Positions 1-7,930 of a DNA stretch of 39,239 nt are shown here, piece by piece; positions within the stretch are counted from its first letter, which is position 1, and every line of letters starts with the position of its first letter. The notes below the pieces were generated by a model that did no database searches, had not been told where the DNA came from, and saw nothing but the letters and a program-made list of their open reading frames with translations. Both the position numbers and the translations under genes were made by a program. Origin of the DNA: a virus; the IMG/VR virus record IMGVR_UViG_3300043219_000130, positions 1 through 39,239 of that record. The stretch is one strand, 5' to 3'.

Positions 1-127
1 AGCTATTATGAAAAATAAGCCCTATACCAGCATTATAATTCGCCTGAACCGCACCAACTAAATCACGGAGCCATATTGTCCAAGTGCGGGTCATTAAACC
101 TTGTTTATCTGAAACAATGGTTCTTTC
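1..127. repeat. Terminal direct repeat, copy 1 (circular overlap)
   Basis: These 127 bases are repeated exactly at 39113-39239. The repeat lies inside a coding gene that reads through the join in frame, so the sequence is a closed or circularly permuted molecule with its overlap left in. The length of 127 equals a common maximum assembler k-mer, which favours an assembly overlap over a true terminal repeat. Confidence 0.95.
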
Positions 128-157
128 CGGTACAATTGGAACAACTCTTTTAGCCAT
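1..157 (-). CDS. Tail needle/fibre-like structural protein, N-terminal part (continues at 39112)
   Basis: This is the start of the gene whose remainder is at 38436..39239. The ATG at 157 directly follows the TAA stop (160-158) of the gp10-like gene, so the two are translationally coupled. The first residues read MAKRVVPIVPERTIVSDKQG and run in frame into the downstream part when the circle is closed, giving a protein of 277 residues. Position after gp4- and gp10-like genes matches that of the P22 tail needle. The repeats and C-terminal domain are described in the other half. The start is chosen because a start inside the second half (39206) would drop 21 residues and leave a coding gap. Confidence 0.75.
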   Translation of the reverse strand, partial: MAKRVVPIVPERTIVSDKQGLMTRTWTIWLRDLVGAVQANYNAGIGLIFHNS

Positions 158-1534
158 TTATCTAGCCTCAACAAAAGCACCGCCAATATCAATCGGTATC
201 GGTTCAGATGTTTTTATTTTGAAGATGAATTGTCGCGCAATGCCAAGTCTATTCCACTTGACGCGCTGTGTGTAATTGCCTATTTTGCCTATTCTAGCCT
301 CTTTATAGTTGCTGTATGTCTTGCCGCCATCCTTCGAGAACTGCATTAACATAATCGGGTCACTGCCTTGACCAGAAGTAAGGCCAACACCGGTACTCAT
401 ATCAATTTCAAGACTACCAATAGAAAGAAACTCTCTACCGTTATTTAGCGTAGGAAGTACAAATTCACGAACAATCGGCTCGTTATCATCTGTATAGTAC
501 TGATTTGACATAACAAAGATTCTGCCACTCTGGAAATCACCAACAAGAGTCTTTAATCCAAAGAAAATAGAATTATCTGCTTGATGACGCCCAAAATTGT
601 AACTCTTCATTATGTGCCATGCGCCTGTTGATATATCAAACGACCATGTAATATTATTTGCAGGAATAGTCAGAACATAAAAAAGATGCCCTTCTTCCTG
701 GTACGTGTAAGCGAAAGCATCAGCGAGATCAACATTCTTCAGTGTTTTTTCAACAATATTTGTGCTCACTCTAATCGGGGTATACCCAGACATACTATAA
801 ACCATCAAATCAGATCCGATGAAATACACTGTATTATTCTGCTTTGCGATACTATAAGGAGCAGCACAGCCTTTTTCAACAAATGCAGATTGATTCCGTT
901 CAAATGGGAAATCTCCTGCACCTGAATTGTACCAAACCTCTATTGTTCTGGTACCAAACATAAATACTTCTCTATGGTCACTCAATACAGCAACCAGGTT
1001 ATCAGGTTGACCCTCAGCACTTGCAAAGTCGTTCGCGTCAAAATCTGCGCTTAATAGCTCTGATATGAAGAATTGACCAGTATCTTTCCGCTCAAACAGA
1101 AAATAACCATCTTGATACGTTACGGTTCGAGCAGGATAAAAGCCCTCATCATCAATTTCAATGACTTCATCAAGGCTTGTGTCATAGTAAAAGCCTTTGA
1201 ATCCATCAACGACAACAACCTGAATGCCGTTATCTGACATGATTCCGCGACCTTTGAGGTCAACATCTCCGAGTTCTTTGTAATTTCCATTCTTAAAGAT
1301 CTCATAAAATTTTGTAGGTGTGACAGCAAAAGCCCGGTTACCGTTCTCATGTGTACCCAATATCGGGAAAGTTGGTAGCTCACAAAAATATGCGAGTCCA
1401 GGGGTGTTGATCAGATTAAACTTGTACTTACCGCCAGTACTTGCCCTTGGATAAACATTAATAAGGGCTTCACTTCCTGAAATATCCTGTTCAGAAGTGT
1501 TTATTACAAGGGGAATTTCTCTTTGTCTGCCCAT
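158..1534 (-). CDS. P22 gp10-like tail accessory / DNA stabilisation protein
   Basis: This 458-residue protein resembles the P22 gp10 family, which forms the hub of the short tail and closes the portal channel after packaging. It opens with MGRQREIPLVINTSEQDISG and continues with a beta-rich, propeller-like body rich in short strand-turn-strand units with Tyr/Phe/Gly, which is typical of the family. The length agrees with P22 gp10 (about 470). Its ATG overlaps the stop of the gp4-like gene by one base, and its own stop abuts the start of the needle-like gene, matching the P22 order gp4-gp10-needle. Identification rests on composition and gene order. Confidence 0.75.
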   Translation of the reverse strand: MGRQREIPLVINTSEQDISGSEALINVYPRASTGGKYKFNLINTPGLAYFCELPTFPILGTHENGNRAFAVTPTKFYEIFKNGNYKELGDVDLKGRGIMSDNGIQVVVVDGFKGFYYDTSLDEVIEIDDEGFYPARTVTYQDGYFLFERKDTGQFFISELLSADFDANDFASAEGQPDNLVAVLSDHREVFMFGTRTIEVWYNSGAGDFPFERNQSAFVEKGCAAPYSIAKQNNTVYFIGSDLMVYSMSGYTPIRVSTNIVEKTLKNVDLADAFAYTYQEEGHLFYVLTIPANNITWSFDISTGAWHIMKSYNFGRHQADNSIFFGLKTLVGDFQSGRIFVMSNQYYTDDNEPIVREFVLPTLNNGREFLSIGSLEIDMSTGVGLTSGQGSDPIMLMQFSKDGGKTYSNYKEARIGKIGNYTQRVKWNRLGIARQFIFKIKTSEPIPIDIGGAFVEAR

Positions 1535-2274
1535 TAGTTATCCGATGTTATGTTGTAGCGTCCATAGCCCTTTCTTTTGTCTGAGAGCGCCCTATCGACT
1601 CTTAAAACAATATCTCTATAGTTTGACCGCTTGATCAGCTTTTTGCCTTCTATAGCCAATGTAGCGACTGAAGAAGTAACGGTTTGCTGCCATTCATCAG
1701 CTAAGTCAATAGCGAGATTATAAATAAGAGCTTTTTCATAGCCAGGGGGTAAATTGATTTCATCAGTAAGGTTTGCAGTTGATAAAATACCGCTTAATGG
1801 CTGAATAACCTCTAAATGAAGCGTTTCATTAGCATATGGTACTGTATCAAATAAAATTGTATCTAATGGCCAACCCTCTCTAACATAGATTCTTGAAGGT
1901 CTGGCTTCTGTTGTTTTGCGGCTAATAAGTGAATATTGGCGAGCTTCCATCTTTCTCAAATGGAAATCAGTACCCGCACTATCACGGATAAAAGATGTAA
2001 TAATCTTTTCGGGTCTGGCAGTTTCAATATGTGAATCAGGTATCGGAGCAGTAGGGTAAATCCCTATTGTATACTCTGAGGTGCCAGTTATTAAGGTGTG
2101 TGTAACTACATTTACAATGGGGATCAAGAGCGTTTCGAGCGCCCATGAATCCACCATTTGAGTAAACGTTTCCAGGGCGTCATTGCCTTGATCAGCAGGA
2201 AGCGGCTCTCCTGCCGCTAATACGCCTATTTTACGCATTGAAGCGCGTATTATGTCACCTACTGTTCTAGCCAT
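1534..2274 (-). CDS. P22 gp4-like head-tail adaptor
   Basis: A 246-residue protein starting MARTVGDIIRASMRKIGVL and continuing with a helical segment containing DALETFTQMVDSWA. This is the hallmark N-terminus of P22 gp4-type tail accessory factors, which bind under the portal and begin tail assembly. P22 gp4 is shorter (about 166 residues); many relatives have an extended C-terminus like this one, with a conserved helical stretch around 'PPGYEKALIYNLAIDLADEW'. It lies directly after the acidic 199-residue gene and overlaps the gp10-like gene by one base. Function as adaptor is inferred from the family. Confidence 0.8.
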   Translation of the reverse strand: MARTVGDIIRASMRKIGVLAAGEPLPADQGNDALETFTQMVDSWALETLLIPIVNVVTHTLITGTSEYTIGIYPTAPIPDSHIETARPEKIITSFIRDSAGTDFHLRKMEARQYSLISRKTTEARPSRIYVREGWPLDTILFDTVPYANETLHLEVIQPLSGILSTANLTDEINLPPGYEKALIYNLAIDLADEWQQTVTSSVATLAIEGKKLIKRSNYRDIVLRVDRALSDKRKGYGRYNITSDN

Positions 2275-2874
2275 TTATGCCTCTAGTTTTTCATTGATTT
2301 TTTTGATCATTGTTTCTTCTTTCCAATTCGGCATGAAATTTAATTTCAATTCTTTTCCGAGGTGGATTAACTCATCTTTTTCAAGAGATTCATTGTTTTC
2401 TTTGAATCGCTCTTGAAGAGTAGGCGGTTTATCATCTGCACTTCCTGAGCCTGAATCCATCAGGTTTTCGCTTGAAGATTCTTCAGGTTCTTCTTCAGAA
2501 GACTCCTTGAGTCCTCTTTTAATAGCCTCATTGATCAGGTCTTCATCTGAAAAGTTATCCATATCTATGGCGGCAGAAGCCATTTTGTTAGCCTCAGCCT
2601 GAAGTTGCTCTTGAGTTAATACAAAAAATCCAATATCTTCAAGAACTTTGATGAGCAATTGAGGGTCGGCGTTCACGGCCTCATCAGCCAATATCCCTGT
2701 ATTCATTTCTTTAGGGAGCTTCAATCTTGCGGGGGTATCTGTCCACCCGTTTTTAAGCATTTCTTGACACTCTTCTGATTGTTCACCGCCGTAAAAGCTG
2801 AACATTTCGCCTTTTGGCTTCTCTTCACTGAAAAGAAATACTGGTGCTTTTTTAACTTCTTTACTTTTATCCAT
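2275..2874 (-). CDS. Acidic protein with C-terminal HeH/LEM-like domain
   Basis: A 199-residue protein without a firm functional name. Residues 1-110 are mixed; about 110-150 is a Ser/Glu/Asp-rich low-complexity linker (EEEPEESSSEN). The last 35 residues (LEKDELIHLGKELKLNFMPN and the following WKEETMIKKINEKL) fit the HeH/LEM/SAP-like helix-extended-loop-helix fold found in many phage head-region proteins and associated with nucleic-acid binding. It sits between the coat and gp4-like genes, where head-completion proteins are often encoded. It is separated from the coat gene by a probable terminator, so it may be made in lower amounts than coat. Confidence 0.6.
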   Translation of the reverse strand: MDKSKEVKKAPVFLFSEEKPKGEMFSFYGGEQSEECQEMLKNGWTDTPARLKLPKEMNTGILADEAVNADPQLLIKVLEDIGFFVLTQEQLQAEANKMASAAIDMDNFSDEDLINEAIKRGLKESSEEEPEESSSENLMDSGSGSADDKPPTLQERFKENNESLEKDELIHLGKELKLNFMPNWKEETMIKKINEKLEA

Positions 2875-2900
2875 TCATAAACCTTTGTAAATATTATTGT

Positions 2901-2940
2901 AAAAACCCAATGCCCCGCCCATTACAGACGGAACCATTGG
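2901..2940 (-). terminator. Intrinsic terminator after coat gene
   Basis: On the minus strand CCAATG (2940-2935) pairs with CATTGG (2912-2907), flanking a GC-rich loop that can itself pair. The structure is followed by G and five U residues (2905-2901). It lies between the coat gene and the 199-residue gene, inside a co-directional operon, so it probably acts as a partial terminator that keeps coat expression higher than downstream tail genes. Confidence 0.6.
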
Positions 2941-2953
2941 TTTATGGGAAAAA

Positions 2954-4219
2954 TTAACCTACAGCAGCGCCGTACATTCTTAACGCCAATTCGTCATTAA
3001 TCATGTGAACACCCCAGATAACATCAATACGAGTTGTCTCAGCGTCTTCAATGATATCATAACCCTGAGTCATAGACAATGATAGTCCACTAATAGGATC
3101 GTTAACACGGGCTTTAACAACAGCAGAACGAGGAAGGTCCTTATCGATCATACAAAGAGCAATCGCTTCTTTGTGGAAAAGATAATTCTGCTCGTAAACT
3201 TTGCTAGCGTCACCAACAACAGTGATAGGCGCGTTATTAGGAGGTAACTGAGTTACATTCTGATAAGCGGCAAGACTGATTGTGTCTCCATCATCATTAG
3301 TAGTGGTAGCAGTTCCGTCATTCAGCGCAGGAGTGAAAGTGATTGTACCCGCACCAGCAGCGCTAGTTTCAACAACAGCAGATACAACAAATTCATGTAG
3401 TAAGCCAGTAGTTTCATAACTCTGAGGATTAACACCGTACACACCGTCCATTGTGAACACATCGCCAACAGCAAGATAATTGAGGTTCGCAACAGCAAGT
3501 CCACCATCAAAAGTAACACTGGTACCATTTGTGATAGGAGTTGTGCCTTCAACAAGGGGAGTTCCGTCATAATCGCCAACAGTGTGCTTAGGAATGTTAT
3601 TCGATTCATAAGTAACCAATTCAGCGATATCACCTTTGTACCCTTTTTGGTACGCAGCCTTAACCATTGCTTTTTCAAAAATTCTGGTTACTTCATCAGA
3701 AACAGCAGCACAAGTGAATGGATCAAGAACAGCTCTACGCATTCCATCTTGAGGAACGCCATAAGCGGTCATTTTTGCGGCAGCATTAGCATACTCAAGG
3801 TACTTACCAGGACGGGTCCCGGGAGTACCAGCAGTATGAAACGCTTTTTTCAGAGTCATAGCAATAGAACGGTCAATCACATTGGCAATCTGAATCATAC
3901 CAGACTTAAGGTATCTTTCAGAAAATCTCTCGATATCAAGAGTCAGGTCATTCATTGTGTATTCAATGCCAAAATTTTCTTGGCGATCAATTTTGAATGG
4001 GATAGAGAGGTCAACCATAGGTTGCTTAACCAGAGTTCTACCGCTTGCGGTTTTTGTACGGTATGGTAGTTTGAGACTAATTGTGTCACCAACTTTACCG
4101 AATGTTTTCTCATAAGCGCGGTATACGAGCTTTGCGAAAACTAGATGGTTCTTAAGAAGTAAGAGCGACTTTTTCGCAATTACATCGTCTGTCAGGAGCT
4201 TGTTTTCTTTAACAGCCAT
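2954..4219 (-). CDS. Major capsid protein, P22 coat type
   Basis: A 421-residue coat protein of the P22 gp5 type (HK97 fold with a long N-arm and inserted domain). Diagnostic stretches are near residues 37-75 (TFGKVGDTISLKLPYRTKT then the VKQPMVDLSIPFKID strand) and the C-terminal part with HKEAIALCMIDKDLP and 'DVIWGVHMINDELALRMYG', which is typical of P22-type coats. The length is close to P22 coat (430). A good ribosome site (AAGGAA) precedes the ATG. It follows the scaffold gene by 21 bases, as expected for coat and scaffold. Confidence 0.87.
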   Translation of the reverse strand: MAVKENKLLTDDVIAKKSLLLLKNHLVFAKLVYRAYEKTFGKVGDTISLKLPYRTKTASGRTLVKQPMVDLSIPFKIDRQENFGIEYTMNDLTLDIERFSERYLKSGMIQIANVIDRSIAMTLKKAFHTAGTPGTRPGKYLEYANAAAKMTAYGVPQDGMRRAVLDPFTCAAVSDEVTRIFEKAMVKAAYQKGYKGDIAELVTYESNNIPKHTVGDYDGTPLVEGTTPITNGTSVTFDGGLAVANLNYLAVGDVFTMDGVYGVNPQSYETTGLLHEFVVSAVVETSAAGAGTITFTPALNDGTATTTNDDGDTISLAAYQNVTQLPPNNAPITVVGDASKVYEQNYLFHKEAIALCMIDKDLPRSAVVKARVNDPISGLSLSMTQGYDIIEDAETTRIDVIWGVHMINDELALRMYGAAVG

Positions 4220-4240
4220 GATTTATTCCTTTTTTAATGA

Positions 4241-5158
4241 TTACCAGCCAACATTTGATTGGACCTTACTATTCTGATTTTTTTCAAATTCAGCGAAAGA
4301 CATCTCATCAAGGGTTTTACCTTGAAAATCTACTCCCTTAACAGGATCTATAGCATCTGCGACTTTTGTTAATTTTACGGGTTTAGGAGGCTTCGCTTCA
4401 CCTTTATCAATGCCATCAATAGCTTTGACTTGCTGAATACTGCTTGCCTTTGAAATTTCACTAGCGAGATCTTTGTTTTGCCCCAAATGATACAGAACCT
4501 TTGCAGGGTCTTCACATTCAGCGATTACTTCTAGCATTTCACCAGAAATAGGAACATCATCAGCAAAAGCAACAGCTTCAAAATCATCGGGTTTTTCTGC
4601 GTCCTTGAGCTTTTCACCTAAAACAGCAGAAGCGGTCTTTTGTGAATCACTAAGTTCGGGAGCTTCATTTGAATCAGTAGAAACCTTTTCAACTTTTTTA
4701 TCAGGTGAAGTGTCAGCGCTTTCAGTCTCATAAACATCAACCGCGTCAAGATATTCGTCATGGGTTTCAAAATCTTTCTCTTTGGGTTCTTCAGATTTCT
4801 TATCGTCTTTTTTACTTTTGAGGTCTGCAATTTCACGCTTCAAGCCTTCGTTCTCACGCTTGCCATCTTCGCGTTGTCTCACTAACTCACCAATGCGCTT
4901 CTCAGTACCGTTCTTTTTCTTTTTCCCGGTATTGGCGGTTGCATCGTCACCTGATTTTTGTTCTACACCTTCTACAGCATCAACTTCAGCTTTCGCCTCA
5001 GCTACTTCTTCAACAACTTCTTCGGTTGCCACCTCTTCAGAACTGGCCGGTTCTTCAGTGGTTTTTGCTTCCTGTTCGGTTGCCTGTTCGGGCATATCAC
5101 TCAATGTAACTTCCATACCGGCAGTTTCATCAATTGTTTTTTCAGCTTCATCAGCCAT
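4241..5158 (-). CDS. Scaffolding protein
   Basis: A 305-residue, very acidic, Glu/Lys/Ala-rich, largely helical protein between portal and coat, the standard place for the scaffold that guides procapsid assembly and then leaves. Residues 1-90 are acidic low complexity; about 95-130 is a charged coiled coil (KKKKNGTEKRIGELVRQRED); the C-terminus is basic/mixed, as in scaffolds that contact coat. The start is set at MADEAEKTIDETAG because a near-perfect AGGAGG lies 8 bases upstream; a longer reading from 5200 would run through this ribosome site. A small hairpin (5187-5203) lies in its leader. Confidence 0.8.
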   Translation of the reverse strand: MADEAEKTIDETAGMEVTLSDMPEQATEQEAKTTEEPASSEEVATEEVVEEVAEAKAEVDAVEGVEQKSGDDATANTGKKKKNGTEKRIGELVRQREDGKRENEGLKREIADLKSKKDDKKSEEPKEKDFETHDEYLDAVDVYETESADTSPDKKVEKVSTDSNEAPELSDSQKTASAVLGEKLKDAEKPDDFEAVAFADDVPISGEMLEVIAECEDPAKVLYHLGQNKDLASEISKASSIQQVKAIDGIDKGEAKPPKPVKLTKVADAIDPVKGVDFQGKTLDEMSFAEFEKNQNSKVQSNVGW

Positions 5159-5186
5159 GTTGCGTCCTCCTAGAACGAATATTAGC

Positions 5187-5203
5187 CCAGTGCTGGTCAC
5201 TGG
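5187..5203 (-). promoter_or_regulatory. Hairpin in the scaffold mRNA leader
   Basis: CCAGTG-ACCAG-CACTGG forms a perfect six-pair stem with a five-base loop (minus strand). It lies about 17 bases upstream of the AGGAGG of the scaffold gene. No U run follows, so it is not a terminator. A control or mRNA-stability role is inferred only. Confidence 0.35.
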
Positions 5204-5245
5204 TAACCTTTTAAAGAAATATAACTATTTTGCTACAAAACAACA

Positions 5246-7387
5246 TTAAATAGTACTTTGTTGCTCTGTGTTTGAAATTATTTCTGCCATAGCCTGTGCA
5301 ACCAATTCTCGCACCTGTTGAGCCCCTGCATCTCCACCATTAGCAGCATCGTTAATCATTGCAAGTTGAGCCTTTGCATCTTTAGTTTCCAATTGAGCAG
5401 CTACAAGATCGGCTTGAGCCTGAGCCATATCAGCCTCAGCTTTTGCCATATCAGCCTGTGCACCCATAACATCGGCTTCAGTTTTAGCGTTACCAGCCTC
5501 TATTTCTGCTCGTTTCAGCTCAATTTCAGCCATTTGTATCTGTTGTTCGGGGCTTGGCTCTTGTTGCTCTGGCATATCTTCAGCCAGCTTTTCGCGCTCT
5601 TCACCGGTTAATACATTAGGAGGAACGATCTTTTTCAATCTCTCTGAAATAACATCAGCACCAGGCCAATCCATATTCTGAGCGATCAAATCAGCCATTA
5701 CTTCAGCAGCAGCCGGTACAGCTTTTGCAAATTGCATCATTGACTCAGCCGCTTCAATTCTCTGAGTAGCAAAAGCCGGTCCAGTTGAAACAACAACATC
5801 ATACTTAGCAACACCCAAATCATTGATAACAATCCACTCACCGGACTCATCGTCAAATATTTGCTCATTGATTTTAACATAATCTTCTGTTTCGTCCTGA
5901 AATTTCAAGCGAATAGTTTTCTCTGTATCATTAATCTTTGGAAATGCCTCAACAACCAATTGACCAACACGGGTAATTGCCTTTGAGAGATTGTCAATGA
6001 ACGCATAAGAGCCACGGTCACCCTGTCGAGATCTGGCATTTATAGCCTTACCTGAAGTCTCGTTGCCTTGAGCCCCAATGGAAGCGTCAAACATACCCAT
6101 AGTAGACTTGATCTTATCAACTGAGGTCTGACCTAAAACCAATTCAGCATTTGGTATAGCTGCCGGCTGAGATCGTTGTGGGCCTTTGTCACCTGGTGAT
6201 TCAGGGTTAAATGGTAGTATGCCTCTGTTTACAGTGTTTGAAGTCTCCCATTCATGTTCAAACCCTTCAATTTGACCGGGGGTTCCTACAAAAGGAGCTT
6301 TAGGTGCAAGTGTGACAGCCTCGGTCATTGCCGAATCCCAGAAGTTTGACATTCTCTGAGCATCTTTAGCAAAGCGAATAACACCACGGAATATCTTTCT
6401 TTTCTTAATTATGAGCTGTTTTCCCCAAACTGGAATAATAGGGATTGTTGACCAAGGGAGTTCAACAGGGCCTTCAAGCACTTCATTGCCTGTAATCTTA
6501 CGCCACATAACTTTGTGTGTTTTAACTTTTCGCGTACGGTGTACTGTAATTCCAGCTTCGGCGAGCTCATCAAGAATAGGCTCAAGCGCATCAGAATACA
6601 TTGTTCGACCATCAGTGAGCTGAGATATTTCTTTAATAACGGGCTCACGGGTAAAGTATTCACTAACTTTAACGGTATTCTCAGTGAACCAAACGCCTGA
6701 ATCATCGTTTGCCTCGTCATTTACCGGGTCAACTGAGGCATCAGGATATTTCTCTTCAAACGCAGTTCGTTCCATGTTTTCGTCAAGGAGAGCCCAATTC
6801 ATATCATTATAAAGAAATTTCTTAGCAGAAGGGTCAAGAGTAACCGCGAACTGATTCTCAATGTGCTCAATCAATACCTCTTGCTCAAACTCATCATCAA
6901 CCCAATCAGTACGAACACGCAAAAAGCCAATTCCAGACCCAGCAGAGGCCTCAAAAGCTATACCATAACTAGTGTTAGCATCACAACTATACTCGATATC
7001 TTTAACAGCGCCACTCATCACTTCAGAAAGAGTATATTCTTTGCTGCCTGATCTATTCGGAATCTTTAATTCTTGGTCAGATCCAGAAGGGAGTTCTAAT
7101 CTTCGAGCACTAACTTTGATAGCGGGACTATTCTGTCTCTGGTCACCTAGAACCTGATCAACAAACGTATGGAGGACGTTATTAACAAGGCAAGGTCTGC
7201 CATCATTTTCACGCTCTCTCTTTACATCTTCATCCCACTGGTCACCGGCAAGATTGTTTAGATCATCTTCACAGGCTTCCCAATTCTCACGCCAGTAACT
7301 AGCACCGTCACGAGATCTCTTTCGGGCTGTTGTGATGAGCTGATTGTCAACGCTCTCTTTGCTGCCTGTTTCTTCTTTATCTGCCAT
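5246..7387 (-). CDS. Portal protein, P22 type
   Basis: A 713-residue P22-type portal, the dodecameric ring at the DNA-entry vertex. The N-terminal part carries the family's signature arrangement 'YWRENWEACEDDLNNLAGDQW' (about 30-50) and RPCLVNNVLHTFVDQVLGDQ (about 64-83), followed by the stem/wing region with SGKAINARSRQGDRGSYAFI (about 450-470). The last 110 residues are a long Ala/Glu/Gln helix with repeats such as QADMAKAEADMAQAQADL, matching the barrel helix of P22 gp1 (725 residues). It precedes scaffold and coat in the canonical order. Confidence 0.88.
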   Translation of the reverse strand: MADKEETGSKESVDNQLITTARKRSRDGASYWRENWEACEDDLNNLAGDQWDEDVKRERENDGRPCLVNNVLHTFVDQVLGDQRQNSPAIKVSARRLELPSGSDQELKIPNRSGSKEYTLSEVMSGAVKDIEYSCDANTSYGIAFEASAGSGIGFLRVRTDWVDDEFEQEVLIEHIENQFAVTLDPSAKKFLYNDMNWALLDENMERTAFEEKYPDASVDPVNDEANDDSGVWFTENTVKVSEYFTREPVIKEISQLTDGRTMYSDALEPILDELAEAGITVHRTRKVKTHKVMWRKITGNEVLEGPVELPWSTIPIIPVWGKQLIIKKRKIFRGVIRFAKDAQRMSNFWDSAMTEAVTLAPKAPFVGTPGQIEGFEHEWETSNTVNRGILPFNPESPGDKGPQRSQPAAIPNAELVLGQTSVDKIKSTMGMFDASIGAQGNETSGKAINARSRQGDRGSYAFIDNLSKAITRVGQLVVEAFPKINDTEKTIRLKFQDETEDYVKINEQIFDDESGEWIVINDLGVAKYDVVVSTGPAFATQRIEAAESMMQFAKAVPAAAEVMADLIAQNMDWPGADVISERLKKIVPPNVLTGEEREKLAEDMPEQQEPSPEQQIQMAEIELKRAEIEAGNAKTEADVMGAQADMAKAEADMAQAQADLVAAQLETKDAKAQLAMINDAANGGDAGAQQVRELVAQAMAEIISNTEQQSTI

Positions 7388-7397
7388 TTATAAGCCC

Positions 7398-7922
7398 CTA
7401 TAAAACGCTTCTAGTTCTGTAATTACAAACCCATCCATTAACCTTAACAGTGCACGCCGTGTCTGAGTTCATTTCAAACGCGGCAGGATTGTCGATTATA
7501 TCTTGGCTTCCGATATACAATAGGTTATACCTGTTTAGCGGCAAGTCTGCAACCGTTGATTTAAAGTTTGACGGGGCTATAAAAGGCAATTGGAAATTTG
7601 AAGCGGAGCCTTGTGCAACATCAAGCCTTACTCCTATTTCAGTGTTCACAGATGTTGTCGTTAACAAGGTGTCAAACCGTATTTCAATAATATCTCCAAT
7701 AGACAACTCGCTGAAATCAAATTTATTTGTAGATGGATTCCAAATATCAGTGATATCAGTGGGTTTATTCGCCTTGTTTGTGTTCGGCCCGCCCTCATCA
7801 TTTGTGAGAAGAGTCCATGCACTAGTTCCCGGAATTGCTATAGGGCTAGACTGTGTCGCAAGATCATTATAATCCCAGAACCCAGATTGTTTTTTTAATA
7901 AATCATTGTATTGTACTGCCAT
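7398..7922 (-). CDS. Beta-rich virion-region protein of unknown function
   Basis: A 174-residue protein without a recognised family. After a short N-terminal helix (MAVQYNDLLKKQSGFWDYND) it is rich in predicted strands, with stretches such as ELSIGDIIEIRFDTLL and NTEIGVRLDVAQG that look like a jelly-roll or TNF-like beta sandwich. It lies 10 bases upstream of the portal gene in the head operon. This kind of protein in this position is often a decoration or receptor-binding component, but the role here is inferred from context alone. Confidence 0.6.
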   Translation of the reverse strand: MAVQYNDLLKKQSGFWDYNDLATQSSPIAIPGTSAWTLLTNDEGGPNTNKANKPTDITDIWNPSTNKFDFSELSIGDIIEIRFDTLLTTTSVNTEIGVRLDVAQGSASNFQLPFIAPSNFKSTVADLPLNRYNLLYIGSQDIIDNPAAFEMNSDTACTVKVNGWVCNYRTRSVL

Positions 7923-7930
7923 GTTGTCCT

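Noticed and set aside
1-127. True terminal repeat or attachment site
   Set aside because: Exactly 127 bp, equal to a standard assembler k-mer, and within an uninterrupted gene across the join.
4782-5249. 155-codon plus-strand frame opposite the scaffold gene
   Set aside because: Ser/Phe-rich antisense shadow of the Glu/Lys-rich scaffold codons, with no ribosome site or neighbours.
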